The notes beneath the pieces are model-generated. The model made no database searches. It saw only the letters and a program-made list of their open reading frames with translations, and was not told the DNA's origin. Positions 44,895 to 52,715 of a stretch of DNA of 64,000 nucleotides are shown here, piece by piece. Numbering within the stretch: position 1 is the stretch's first letter; each line of letters opens with the position of its first letter. Made by a program: the position numbers and the translations under genes. Source of the DNA: Chryseobacterium sp. R2A-55 (GTDB taxonomy: Bacteria; Bacteroidota; Bacteroidia; Flavobacteriales; Weeksellaceae); NCBI RefSeq assembly GCF_021401085.1, contig NZ_JACBFP010000007.1, forward strand, positions 62,001-126,000, written 5' to 3'.

Positions 44895-46655
44895 TTACGA
44901 ATACATTTTATCAATTAAACCAACATATTTCGCCAAAACCACATTTCGTTTGACTTTCAAAGTAGGGGTAATTTCACCCGTGGTGATTTCAAATTCTGCC
45001 GGCATCAAAACGAATTTTTTCACTTTTTCAAAACCGGAAAGCTGTTTTTGGATTTCGTCAATTTTTTGATGATAAAAATCCCTGATTTTATCTGATTTTA
45101 CTATTTCTTCCCAATTGGTGAACGGAATATTCAGTTTTGGCAACTGCTCTTTTAACGCTTCGAAATTAGGAATAATCAATGCGGTGACAAAAGGTTTTCC
45201 CTCTGCAATCACCATGGCTTGAGTGATGAAATTATTATTGGACAAAAGATTTTCAATCGGTTGTGGTGCGACGTATTTCCCGTTCGAAGTCTTCATCAAA
45301 TCCTTAATTCTATCAGTAATTACGAGATTTCCATTTTCGTCAAATTTTCCGGCATCCCCGGTTTTGAACCAACCATCCTCGGTGAAAACTTCAGCGGTTT
45401 CACTTGGTTTTTTATAGTAACCTTGCATGATTCCGCTTCCTTTAGCCTGGATTTCATCGTTTTCGCCGATCCTGATTTTGGTGTCACCCAAAGTAACTCC
45501 CGCTGTACCGTGTTCATAATTCCGGAACGGAAAAGCAGTCAAAGTAGCAGTGGTTTCTGTCAATCCATAACCCACGGTAATGTGGATTCCCATGGAGTCA
45601 AAAAATCTGGTCACTTCAGAAGAAATCGATGCACCTCCGCACGGCATGAACCAAAGGTTTCCACCCATTTTGTTCTTGATCTTTTTGAAAACTAAAATAT
45701 TGGCGATATTATTTTTCAGTTTTAAGGAAAATGAAACGGATTTCCCGGTCCGTTTTAACTCGGCAACCTCACCACCGATTTTCATCGCCCAGTTGAAAAT
45801 CTTCCTTTTGGACTCAGAACCTTCTGAAACCATTTCCTGAATTCCCGCATAGATTTTTTGGTAGAATCTCGGAACGGAGCACATCATGGTCGGTTTCACT
45901 TCCGTCAAGGTACTCGCAATGAGTTTGGTATTTTCCAGAAAAGATACTTTTGCGCCACCATACAGGCAAAGCAAAGTCCAGCTTCTTTCAAAAACGTGTG
46001 TCAATGGCAAAAATGCGAGAGAATGTTCGTTTTCAAAATTTTTAAATTGAAAGAAATCAAAGTGTGCATCAAAACATTTATGGAAATTCCCATGAGTCAG
46101 CATCACGCCTTTCGGAACGCCGGTTGTTCCTGAAGTATAAATAATAGTGGCTAAATCTTCATCATTCTTTTCCACAATATCCAGATATTCTCCGCTTTTT
46201 TTGATGAAATCTTCCAGATATTGTGAATTTTCCTTTTTGATCCAAACCGATTTTTTAGCAACGATGATTTGCTTCAGCACTTTGCTTTTGCCCAAAAGTT
46301 CAAACGCGGCGTCATATTGTTCCTGATTACCGACCAAAATAATTTTTGACTCGGAATCTTCGAGAATATATTCTGCCTGTTCCAGGTTGTTCGTGGAATA
46401 GATGGGAACCGTGACCGCACCGATCGAGAGCACCGCCAAATCGAAAATAATCCACTCCGCAGAATTGTCGGAATAAATCGCAACCTTATCATTTTCATTG
46501 ATTCCGGCAGCTTTCAGGGCATTTGCAGTCTTGAAAACTATCCGCCGCAAATTCGTCCAGTTGAGTTCCTTCCATTCCTCCTTTTTCTTGAAACCGATGG
46601 CGGGTTTTAGGGGAAATTTCTGAGTATTATCGTTAAGGAAATGAGTGATATTCAT
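44895..46655 (-). CDS. AMP-forming long-chain acyl-CoA synthetase
   Basis: Start set at the ATG at 46655 (MNITHFLNDNTQKFPLKPAI), giving 586 residues; the longer frame to 46721 would overlap the upstream SDR gene. The ANL-family motifs are present in order: ATIIYTSGTTGVPKGVMLTHGN (P-loop), VGYGLTETTATL, WFKTGDAGKFDENGNL and the C-terminal KYVAPQPIENLLSNN. It forms acyl-adenylate then acyl-CoA. The size and the long insertion before YGLTETT fit the FadD/FAA group of long-chain enzymes. It likely feeds exogenous or recycled fatty acids into metabolism. It follows the SDR gene by 46 bases on the same strand. Confidence 0.93.
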   Translation of the reverse strand: MNITHFLNDNTQKFPLKPAIGFKKKEEWKELNWTNLRRIVFKTANALKAAGINENDKVAIYSDNSAEWIIFDLAVLSIGAVTVPIYSTNNLEQAEYILEDSESKIILVGNQEQYDAAFELLGKSKVLKQIIVAKKSVWIKKENSQYLEDFIKKSGEYLDIVEKNDEDLATIIYTSGTTGVPKGVMLTHGNFHKCFDAHFDFFQFKNFENEHSLAFLPLTHVFERSWTLLCLYGGAKVSFLENTKLIASTLTEVKPTMMCSVPRFYQKIYAGIQEMVSEGSESKRKIFNWAMKIGGEVAELKRTGKSVSFSLKLKNNIANILVFKKIKNKMGGNLWFMPCGGASISSEVTRFFDSMGIHITVGYGLTETTATLTAFPFRNYEHGTAGVTLGDTKIRIGENDEIQAKGSGIMQGYYKKPSETAEVFTEDGWFKTGDAGKFDENGNLVITDRIKDLMKTSNGKYVAPQPIENLLSNNNFITQAMVIAEGKPFVTALIIPNFEALKEQLPKLNIPFTNWEEIVKSDKIRDFYHQKIDEIQKQLSGFEKVKKFVLMPAEFEITTGEITPTLKVKRNVVLAKYVGLIDKMYS

Positions 46656-46701
46656 AATATATTGAGACGAATGAAGTGAATTACCGAAAGAAAGATATGT
46701 A

Positions 46702-47709
46702 TTAATTCTTTCTTTGGTCATTTAAATAATTATTCAGATGGAAATCGAGGCTTTCTTCGACAGGAAGAAATTCAAACCCGAGTTTTTCCTTTATTTTTTG
46801 ATTTGAAATCTTATTGAAAGTCGTCACCGATTCGATATTTACTTTATTGGCTATTCTTAAAGGTGGAAGCAGCCATCCTAAAAAAAGATTCAAAACCTGG
46901 CCGACTTGCAACACTGATTTTGCAATCACTTTCGGTGCGGGTTTTCCCAATTTTTTTCGGACAAAATCCGTCATTTGCTGATAGCTCTTATTTTCGGAAA
47001 TCAAGATAAATCTTTCGCCGAAAATATTTTTATCCATCAAATCCACCGAAATTTTCGCCACATCACGAACATCCACGTAGGATGTGCCGCCGGAAAAAGT
47101 GAGGCCTTTGGAAAAATTCTTGAAAATCAATCCGCTGCTTTCGTTCCAATTTCCACTTCCGATGATGATTCCGGGATTGATGATGACCACCTTCAAACCT
47201 TCCGCAGCGGCGCGCCAAACTTCCATTTCCGAAAAATGTTTAGAAACCGCATATGGCGAATGATCCAGCTTGGGATTGTAGTCGGAGTTTTCATCCATTT
47301 CCCCATTTTCGTTAAGTCCATCCAAAACTGCGATAGAGCTCACAAAACAGAATTTTTTCACCGAAGAATTCTCACACGCATACAGGAGGTTTCTTGTTCC
47401 CTCAATATTGGTATGATACATTTTTTTACTGGAACTGGGATGGAAACTGACTTTCGCGGCGCAGTGATAAACTTCCACAATGTCATTCAAAACCGTTCTC
47501 AGAGAATCGATATCGTCAAAATCCACATCAACCCATTCAATCCGGTTGAAAAATTCATTGGGATTTTCGGTATAAAACTTTAAGGAATTGCAGACTTCGT
47601 CAAGGTTACTGAACTTTCTTTTGGTGGCGCGCACGGATTTTCCGCGTTTGAGAAGCTCCAAAACGATGACTCTTCCAAGGATTCCTGTGGCGCCAGTTAC
47701 TAAAACCAT
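46702..47709 (-). CDS. NAD-dependent epimerase/dehydratase (extended SDR)
   Basis: A 335-residue extended short-chain dehydrogenase. The NAD(P)-binding loop is VTGATGILGRVIVLELLK, then VYHCAAKVSFHP, FVSSIAVL and the active-site pair Tyr-x-x-x-Lys in SPYAVSKHFSEMEVWRA. The C-terminal half differs among members and fixes the substrate, which is unknown here; candidates are nucleotide sugars, dihydroflavonol-like or 3-beta-hydroxy compounds. It precedes the acyl-CoA ligase on the same strand. NAD or NADP preference cannot be fixed by eye. Confidence 0.88.
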   Translation of the reverse strand: MVLVTGATGILGRVIVLELLKRGKSVRATKRKFSNLDEVCNSLKFYTENPNEFFNRIEWVDVDFDDIDSLRTVLNDIVEVYHCAAKVSFHPSSSKKMYHTNIEGTRNLLYACENSSVKKFCFVSSIAVLDGLNENGEMDENSDYNPKLDHSPYAVSKHFSEMEVWRAAAEGLKVVIINPGIIIGSGNWNESSGLIFKNFSKGLTFSGGTSYVDVRDVAKISVDLMDKNIFGERFILISENKSYQQMTDFVRKKLGKPAPKVIAKSVLQVGQVLNLFLGWLLPPLRIANKVNIESVTTFNKISNQKIKEKLGFEFLPVEESLDFHLNNYLNDQRKN

Positions 47710-47764
47710 GATTGATGAATGATAATTTACAAAAATACGCTTTAATTGTGCGTTTTCAAAAATA

Positions 47765-48553
47765 TCAACTGAGGAATTTATGCATGATAAAATCCTTCAC
47801 CACCTCATTGAAATCCTTAGGATTTTCCGCCTGAACCCAATGTCCTGCGTTTTTAATGGTCACGATGGAGGAATTCGGAAATTGCTGCTTGATTTGAAAT
47901 TCGTCCTGCGGAAGAATATAATTGGATTTTGCACCTGCGACAAATAAAGTTTCGCCCGTAAAAACCCCATATTTTATGGCATTTGAAACAAACTCGCTGT
48001 ATTTTTCGGACAATGTTTTCAGATTGAATCTCCAATCCAGTTTTTTATCATCTTTCCAATAAAGATTCTTGGTGAGAAACTGAATGACGGATTTTTCTGG
48101 GATAAACTGATGGAGAAGCTCTTCCACTTCCTGCCTGGAATTCACTTTTTCGAAATCCACACTTTCCAGCGCCTTCATAATTCCTTGATGATGCGGGGGA
48201 TAAGCTTTAGGACCGATATCTACGACGATCAGTTTTTCCACTTTGAGCGGATATTTTATAGCGAACTGCATCACTGCTTTTCCGCCGAGAGAATGACCGA
48301 GCAAATTCGCTTTTGCAATCCCGTAATGTTCCATGTAATGCGTAATGTCATGCGCCAAATCGTCGTGGGACATTTCTTCGGAATGGAAACTTTTGCCGTG
48401 ATTCCGTAAATCAATCAGATGAACCGGGAAAAGCTCGCCCATTTCTTTACCGAAACTTCCCCAGTTATCGAGCATTCCAAAAAGCCCATGAAAAACCAAA
48501 AGTGGAGTTCCCGATTTTTCCTGTCCGTATATTTTTGAGTGGAGGATTTGCAT
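47765..48553 (-). CDS. Alpha/beta hydrolase, YbfF-like esterase
   Basis: A 262-residue hydrolase. The N-terminal LLVFHGLFGMLDNWGSFGKE is the oxyanion-hole HGL block of the YbfF group. The nucleophile Ser is in NLLGHSLGGKAVMQFA, the catalytic His is in VTIKNAGHWVQAENP, and the acid is probably the Asp around VVDIGPKAY or a later loop. Members hydrolyse short acyl-CoA or ester substrates; the true one is not known. It is 55 bases upstream of the SDR gene, same strand, and may form a unit with it and the ligase. Confidence 0.9.
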   Translation of the reverse strand: MQILHSKIYGQEKSGTPLLVFHGLFGMLDNWGSFGKEMGELFPVHLIDLRNHGKSFHSEEMSHDDLAHDITHYMEHYGIAKANLLGHSLGGKAVMQFAIKYPLKVEKLIVVDIGPKAYPPHHQGIMKALESVDFEKVNSRQEVEELLHQFIPEKSVIQFLTKNLYWKDDKKLDWRFNLKTLSEKYSEFVSNAIKYGVFTGETLFVAGAKSNYILPQDEFQIKQQFPNSSIVTIKNAGHWVQAENPKDFNEVVKDFIMHKFLS

Positions 48554-48557
48554 TAAA

Positions 48558-48686
48558 TTAGATTTTAGGTTTTTTGTGTTCTTCTCTTATGATTTCCTCA
48601 TATTCTAACCAATTAAAGTCCTTAAAAATAATGGTTATTGGCGTCATTTCGGTATCTCTAAAATAATTTATGGACTTAAGCATCAT
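48558..48686 (-). CDS. Possible small protein, 42 residues, unproven
   Basis: The gap between pdxJ and the hydrolase contains a 43-codon frame on the minus strand starting with two Met codons at 48686 and ending TAA at 48558. The translation begins MMLKSINYFRDTEM and ends REEHKKPKI; it is charged with no hydrophobic helix, signal or known motif. The frame ends 5 bases before the next gene's ATG, which is tight enough for co-translation, and a chance frame of this length is common. It could also be part of a broken gene. Confidence 0.3.
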   Translation of the reverse strand: MMLKSINYFRDTEMTPITIIFKDFNWLEYEEIIREEHKKPKI

Positions 48687-48723
48687 AAAAGGAATCTGAT
48701 GAGGATATTATTGTCGGTAAAAT

Positions 48724-49443
48724 CTACCATTTCGCCAGTCGTTTCAGATACGCCTGAACGGTATTTTCCAATCCCATATAAAGCGCTTCGGAAATCAAAG
48801 CGTGACCAATGGAAACTTCCAGTAAATTGGGAATATGGTCTGCAAAATATTTCAGATTATCCAGACTCAAATCATGACCGGCATTGATTCCCAAACCAAT
48901 TTTTGTTGCTTCCAAAGCCGTTTCATAATACGGTTGGATGGCTGATTCTTTGTTGACCGTATAATTTTTTGCAAATGCTTCTGTATAAAGTTCGATTCGA
49001 TCTGTTCCGGTTTCTGCGGCAAATTTCACCATTTCCGGATTGGGGTCCAGGAAAATGGAAGTCCTTATTCCGGCGTTTTTCAGTTCAGCGATAACCAATT
49101 TCAGAAAATCCAGATTCTTTTCGCAATCCCAACCAGCATTGGAAGTAATCGCATCATCCGCATCGGGAACCAAAGTCACCTGTTCCGGTTTGATTTCCAG
49201 AACCATGTCCAGGAAGGGACGATGTGGATTTCCTTCAATATTGAACTCGGTGCTAATCAAAGGCTTCAAATCATAGACATCTTTTCTTGTGATATGTCTT
49301 TCGTCCGGACGAGGATGAACGGTAATTCCCTGCGCACCAAATTCCTGCAATTTTATCGCCGCTGCGGTCACACTTGGAATTTCGCCACCTCTTGCATTTC
49401 TGATGGTGGCAATTTTGTTTATATTTACGCTGAGTTTCGTCAT
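48724..49443 (-). CDS. pdxJ: Pyridoxine 5'-phosphate synthase
   Basis: A 239-residue TIM-barrel enzyme that condenses 1-deoxyxylulose 5-phosphate with 3-amino-2-oxopropyl phosphate into pyridoxine 5'-phosphate (vitamin B6, DXP-dependent route). The N-terminal KLSVNINKIATIRNARGG holds the phosphate and substrate contacts (Asn, Arg), then QGITVHPRPDERHI with the catalytic His and the conserved Arg. The C-terminal GLGINAGHDLSLDNL and VSIGHALISEAL complete the family. The length is standard. The start lies 23 bases from the stop of the mechanosensitive channel gene upstream, so they may be co-transcribed. Confidence 0.96.
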   Translation of the reverse strand: MTKLSVNINKIATIRNARGGEIPSVTAAAIKLQEFGAQGITVHPRPDERHITRKDVYDLKPLISTEFNIEGNPHRPFLDMVLEIKPEQVTLVPDADDAITSNAGWDCEKNLDFLKLVIAELKNAGIRTSIFLDPNPEMVKFAAETGTDRIELYTEAFAKNYTVNKESAIQPYYETALEATKIGLGINAGHDLSLDNLKYFADHIPNLLEVSIGHALISEALYMGLENTVQAYLKRLAKW

Positions 49444-49466
49444 TATTTATTGTTCAGATTAGTCAT

Positions 49467-50726
49467 TCATATTTTTGAAAACTGCATCACTTCCAAATCA
49501 AACTCCTTGGAAGCCACCAAAAGATGGTCGAAAATATCGGCAAGAATATCTTCATAATTCGCCCAAACAGAACTATTGGTGAAGCAGTAAATTTCAAGCG
49601 GCATTCCTTGGGGCGTATTCTCCAGCTGTCTTACGATGATGGTTCCTTGCTGGTCTATCGATTCATTGTTTTTTAAATAATTAAAGACATATTCCCGAAA
49701 AACCCCGATATTGGTCAGTTGCCGGCCATTGATCAAAAGTTCAGGATTCGGCATTGTGGTTCTGCTTTTGATTAATTCATCCCTTTTCGTTTCAATATAA
49801 TCGGTAATGAGATTGATTTTTGCCAGCTTATCCAGATTTTCTCTGTCCAGAAATTTGAAAGACTTGATGTTGAAAATAATGGAACGCTTGATGCGTCTGG
49901 TATTGCTTTCGGTCATGACCTGTAGATTCTTGATCTCAGTGGTCAAAAGATCGTAAGTAGGAATTGTAGAGATCGTTTTATCGAAATTTTGAATTTTAGT
50001 CGTCAGCAGATTAAGATCCAGGATATTTCCCTCCAGATTGTACTTCGGTATTCCGATCCAGTCACCGACTTTCAGATTTTTGGAAGTCGCCACGTGCATT
50101 CCGGTCACAAATCCCAAAATCATATCCCGGAAAATCAAAACCAAAACTGCGGTGATCGCACCCAAACTTCCTACAATCGCAGAACCGCTGATGCCGAATA
50201 TGACACAAACCGCCACCACTGCGGAAATAAAAACCCCAAAAATCCGAACCGTTTGCGAAACCGCATTCAGCGCAATGATTCTGTAATGGTTTTTCATGAT
50301 GATGTAATAGTTCCGAAATGCCGCCAAACCACGATAAAGCATTCCCGCTACCACGAATACGATGATCAGTCCGATCATTCTTTCCAAAAATGTGAAACTT
50401 TTCGGATGCCGGTAAAAAATGGAAAACAGCGCATAACTCCCGAACAGAAGCGCAATCAGATTTGCAAAAGAATTGGTAATCCTCGATTGGTAAACCGATT
50501 TTAAAACGGGATATTTATCCTTGTAAAAAAACACCCGGAAAACTCCATTCACCAACATTTTCACCAAAAAACTAACCAGGAAAATAACCAGAAAAAGAAA
50601 CAGAAGTTTCAGCACGATCTGCCAAAACAGAACCCAACTGTCGGGTAAGTTTTCCCGTACCCAATAATGGATGGAATCGCTAATGTTTTGCAGAAAATCT
50701 TTAGTATCTTTCAGTTCGGTGTTCAT
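49467..50726 (-). CDS. Small-conductance mechanosensitive channel (MscS family)
   Basis: Start set at the ATG at 50726 (MNTELKDTKDFLQNISD), 419 residues; the longer frame adds a Met-poor tail with no support. The N-terminal half has several membrane helices (VLFWQIVLKLLFLFLVIFLV; FVVAGMLYRGL; VFISAVVAVCVIFG). The MscS core follows: GSAIVGSLGAITAVLVLIFRD (pore helix, small residues and Gly-rich packing), then the cytoplasmic beta-domain GDWIGIPKYNLEGNILDLNL. MscS channels release solutes on hypo-osmotic shock. It is divergent from the DUF456 gene and upstream of pdxJ. Confidence 0.92.
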   Translation of the reverse strand: MNTELKDTKDFLQNISDSIHYWVRENLPDSWVLFWQIVLKLLFLFLVIFLVSFLVKMLVNGVFRVFFYKDKYPVLKSVYQSRITNSFANLIALLFGSYALFSIFYRHPKSFTFLERMIGLIIVFVVAGMLYRGLAAFRNYYIIMKNHYRIIALNAVSQTVRIFGVFISAVVAVCVIFGISGSAIVGSLGAITAVLVLIFRDMILGFVTGMHVATSKNLKVGDWIGIPKYNLEGNILDLNLLTTKIQNFDKTISTIPTYDLLTTEIKNLQVMTESNTRRIKRSIIFNIKSFKFLDRENLDKLAKINLITDYIETKRDELIKSRTTMPNPELLINGRQLTNIGVFREYVFNYLKNNESIDQQGTIIVRQLENTPQGMPLEIYCFTNSSVWANYEDILADIFDHLLVASKEFDLEVMQFSKI

Positions 50727-50791
50727 CAGCACAAAATTAATAAAACTGTTTGTCATTCGCGGATTAATAATTATTTTTAACAAAAAAAGAA

Positions 50792-51277
50792 ATGGACAAC
50801 AGTTTGATTTACCTCGTCGTGATGATTCTGCTGGTATTGGGGATTTTAGGAACCTTTATTCCCGTTTTACCTGGACTACTGCTGAGTTTATGCGGATTGT
50901 TGATTTATAAATTCGGGACAGATGCTCCGCTTTCAATGATTTATGTCTGGATTTTTGTGGTATTGACCGGCATATCTGTAATTCTGAATTATGTAATTCC
51001 CGCCCGAACCAACCGAAAATACGGTGGAACACGATGGGGAAGCGTCGGTTCGGTACTCGGAACATTCGCCGGTATGATCTTCATTCCAATTCCATTTGGA
51101 TTCTTGATCGGGATGTTTTTGGGCGTGTTTATCGGTGAATTACTGCATGATGTTAATGACAAGAAAAAAGCTTGGAATTCCACAAAAGGCGCACTGATAG
51201 GCTTTTTATACGGAACAGGATTTAATTTCATCGTTGCTTTGGCAATGTTTTTGGTAGTATTATTTGACCTATTTTAA
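50792..51277 (+). CDS. DUF456 family membrane protein
   Basis: A 161-residue integral membrane protein. Hydrophobic segments lie at about 5-38, 45-66, 85-120 and 135-160. The Gly-rich second part GGTRWGSVGSVLGTFAGMIF and PIPFGFLIGMFLGVFIGELL is the family core. The role of DUF456 is unknown; the repeated small-residue pattern suggests tightly packed helices. It is followed 10 bases later by a lipoprotein gene on the same strand. Divergent from mscS with a 65-base gap. Confidence 0.9.
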   Translation: MDNSLIYLVVMILLVLGILGTFIPVLPGLLLSLCGLLIYKFGTDAPLSMIYVWIFVVLTGISVILNYVIPARTNRKYGGTRWGSVGSVLGTFAGMIFIPIPFGFLIGMFLGVFIGELLHDVNDKKKAWNSTKGALIGFLYGTGFNFIVALAMFLVVLFDLF

Positions 51278-51287
51278 AATCAACACG

Positions 51288-51977
51288 ATGCATCATCCTA
51301 TCCTCATTACCACATTTGGTTTGCTAACTTTGGCAACCTGTAAAAATCCTGAAACAAAGAACGGGATTACAAACACAGAAACTTCTGTGAACACCACCTC
51401 CACTTCAACTGCGGAAGACCATCACACAAACACTGTCTATTCAACAGATAGCATAAGCAATTCTTCAACCGTTACCACCATGCAAGAACACACCACTCCT
51501 CCAAAAAAAGGCAACCCCAAAATGGCACCAGGATTACCACCCGATAAAGCGGCGATAGATCAGGCAAAAAAAGAAGCCGCCAGAAGTTCAGCAAATTCGG
51601 AGAAAGACGGCGTCATCTATTTAAAAGAAGGCGAAAGAAGATTTCTGAAGGAATATGAAATGAATGTAACCTTCAAGAAAATGCTTGAAGATAGCCGCTG
51701 TCCGGAAGGCGTTGAATGTATCTGGGCTGGAAATGCTACTGCCGAAATTGAATTTATGGGAACTTATACCCGTCCGATGACTTTTCAGCTAAGCACTACC
51801 AATGACACCAGACGTGGCACTACCACGAGCGGAAATTTCAATGGTTACAGTATTTCGTTGGTTGAAGTTTATCCTCAAACTACTTCTGATAAAGGATTTA
51901 AAGCACTTCAGGGGAATTATAAAATCGGGTTGAAATTCTCGAAGAGTTCAAACGGAGACGGAGTTACCACGAAATAA
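51288..51977 (+). CDS. Lipoprotein with a conserved DSRCPxGVxCxWAG domain
   Basis: Start set at the ATG at 51288 (MHHPILITTFGLLTLATC), which gives a lipoprotein signal with Cys18; a TTG further upstream overlaps DUF456 and does not. 229 residues. Residues of about 19-110 are Ser/Thr-rich and low in complexity (likely a flexible spacer). Residues of about 110-229 are a beta-rich domain with the widespread but unassigned sequence LEDSRCPEGVECIWAGNATA, probably disulfide-bonded by its two Cys. I know no function for that domain. It is 10 bases after DUF456; its 3' end overlaps the convergent ung gene by 14 bases. Confidence 0.85.
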   Translation: MHHPILITTFGLLTLATCKNPETKNGITNTETSVNTTSTSTAEDHHTNTVYSTDSISNSSTVTTMQEHTTPPKKGNPKMAPGLPPDKAAIDQAKKEAARSSANSEKDGVIYLKEGERRFLKEYEMNVTFKKMLEDSRCPEGVECIWAGNATAEIEFMGTYTRPMTFQLSTTNDTRRGTTTSGNFNGYSISLVEVYPQTTSDKGFKALQGNYKIGLKFSKSSNGDGVTTK

Positions 51978-52605
51978 TCTGCAGATTTTTTGATGCTAAA
52001 TAGTCATTAATTTTAGAAAATGGCTTGCTGCCGTAAAATCCGCGGTAAACCGAAAACGGTGATGGATGAGCAGATTTAATGATAAAATGTTTGGAGGAAT
52101 CAATGAGTTCCTCCTTTTTTTGTGCAAATGCGCCCCACAAAACGAAAACCACATTTTCTTTCTTATCCGAAATCTCCTTGATTACGAAATCTGTAAATTT
52201 TTCCCAGCCCAAATATTTATGCGAATTTGGAGCATGAGCTTTCACTGACAAAGTTGCATTCAAAAGCAATACACCCTGTTTTGCCCAATCGTCGAGTTCA
52301 GTTTTGGTTCGCTCTATTCCTAGATCGGCTTTCAGTTCAGCAAAAATATTTTTTAAAGAAGGTGGCGCAGAAACTTCTTCTGAAACAGAAAAACAAAGCC
52401 CATTCGCCTGAAAATAATTATGATAAGGATCTTGCCCAATAATCACCACTTTCACTTCCTCAAACGGAGTCAGTTCCAAAGCACGGAAAATCTGATTTTT
52501 CGGCGGGAAACAATCTCCGGATGAATATTCCTCCTCCAATTTTCGGCAGAGATTTTCATAATATTCCGAATGAACGACGGGTGCTACAATTTCGGACCAA
52601 GTCAT
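51964..52605 (-). CDS. ung: Uracil-DNA glycosylase, family 1
   Basis: A 213-residue enzyme that removes uracil from DNA. The catalytic block VVIIGQDPYH with Asp and His of the water-activating loop is intact, and the C-terminal AHPSPFSVYRGFYGSKPFS holds the minor-groove His loop (HPSPLS form, with Phe for Leu). The stretch after GQDPYH reads NYFQANGLCFSV, where most members have GxxQAHGLxFSV; a local deviation, not a loss of active-site residues. The middle LLNATLSVKAHAPNSHKYLGW is typical. Its last 14 bases overlap the end of the lipoprotein gene convergently. It complements exonuclease III in base excision repair. Confidence 0.94.
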   Translation of the reverse strand: MTWSEIVAPVVHSEYYENLCRKLEEEYSSGDCFPPKNQIFRALELTPFEEVKVVIIGQDPYHNYFQANGLCFSVSEEVSAPPSLKNIFAELKADLGIERTKTELDDWAKQGVLLLNATLSVKAHAPNSHKYLGWEKFTDFVIKEISDKKENVVFVLWGAFAQKKEELIDSSKHFIIKSAHPSPFSVYRGFYGSKPFSKINDYLASKNLQIISW

Positions 52606-52703
52606 AAATGATGAATAATGAGTAATTGCAAAATTAAAACAATATTACCGTTTTCAAATTATGATGTACACACCACCACACATCTTCACATCAACAAATT
52701 GAT

Positions 52704-52711
52704 TATTTTTG
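52704..52711 (+). promoter_or_regulatory. Putative -7 box next to the mutS2 GTG start
   Basis: TATTTTTG matches TAnnTTTG, and 4 bases separate it from the GTG at 52716. The transcript would begin close to or at the start codon. No good TTG lies at -33. Confidence 0.4.
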
Positions 52712-52715
52712 CAGG

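Noticed and set aside
46656-46721. N-terminal extension of the acyl-CoA synthetase
   Set aside because: Overlaps the SDR gene ending at 46702; the internal ATG at 46655 starts the conserved region.
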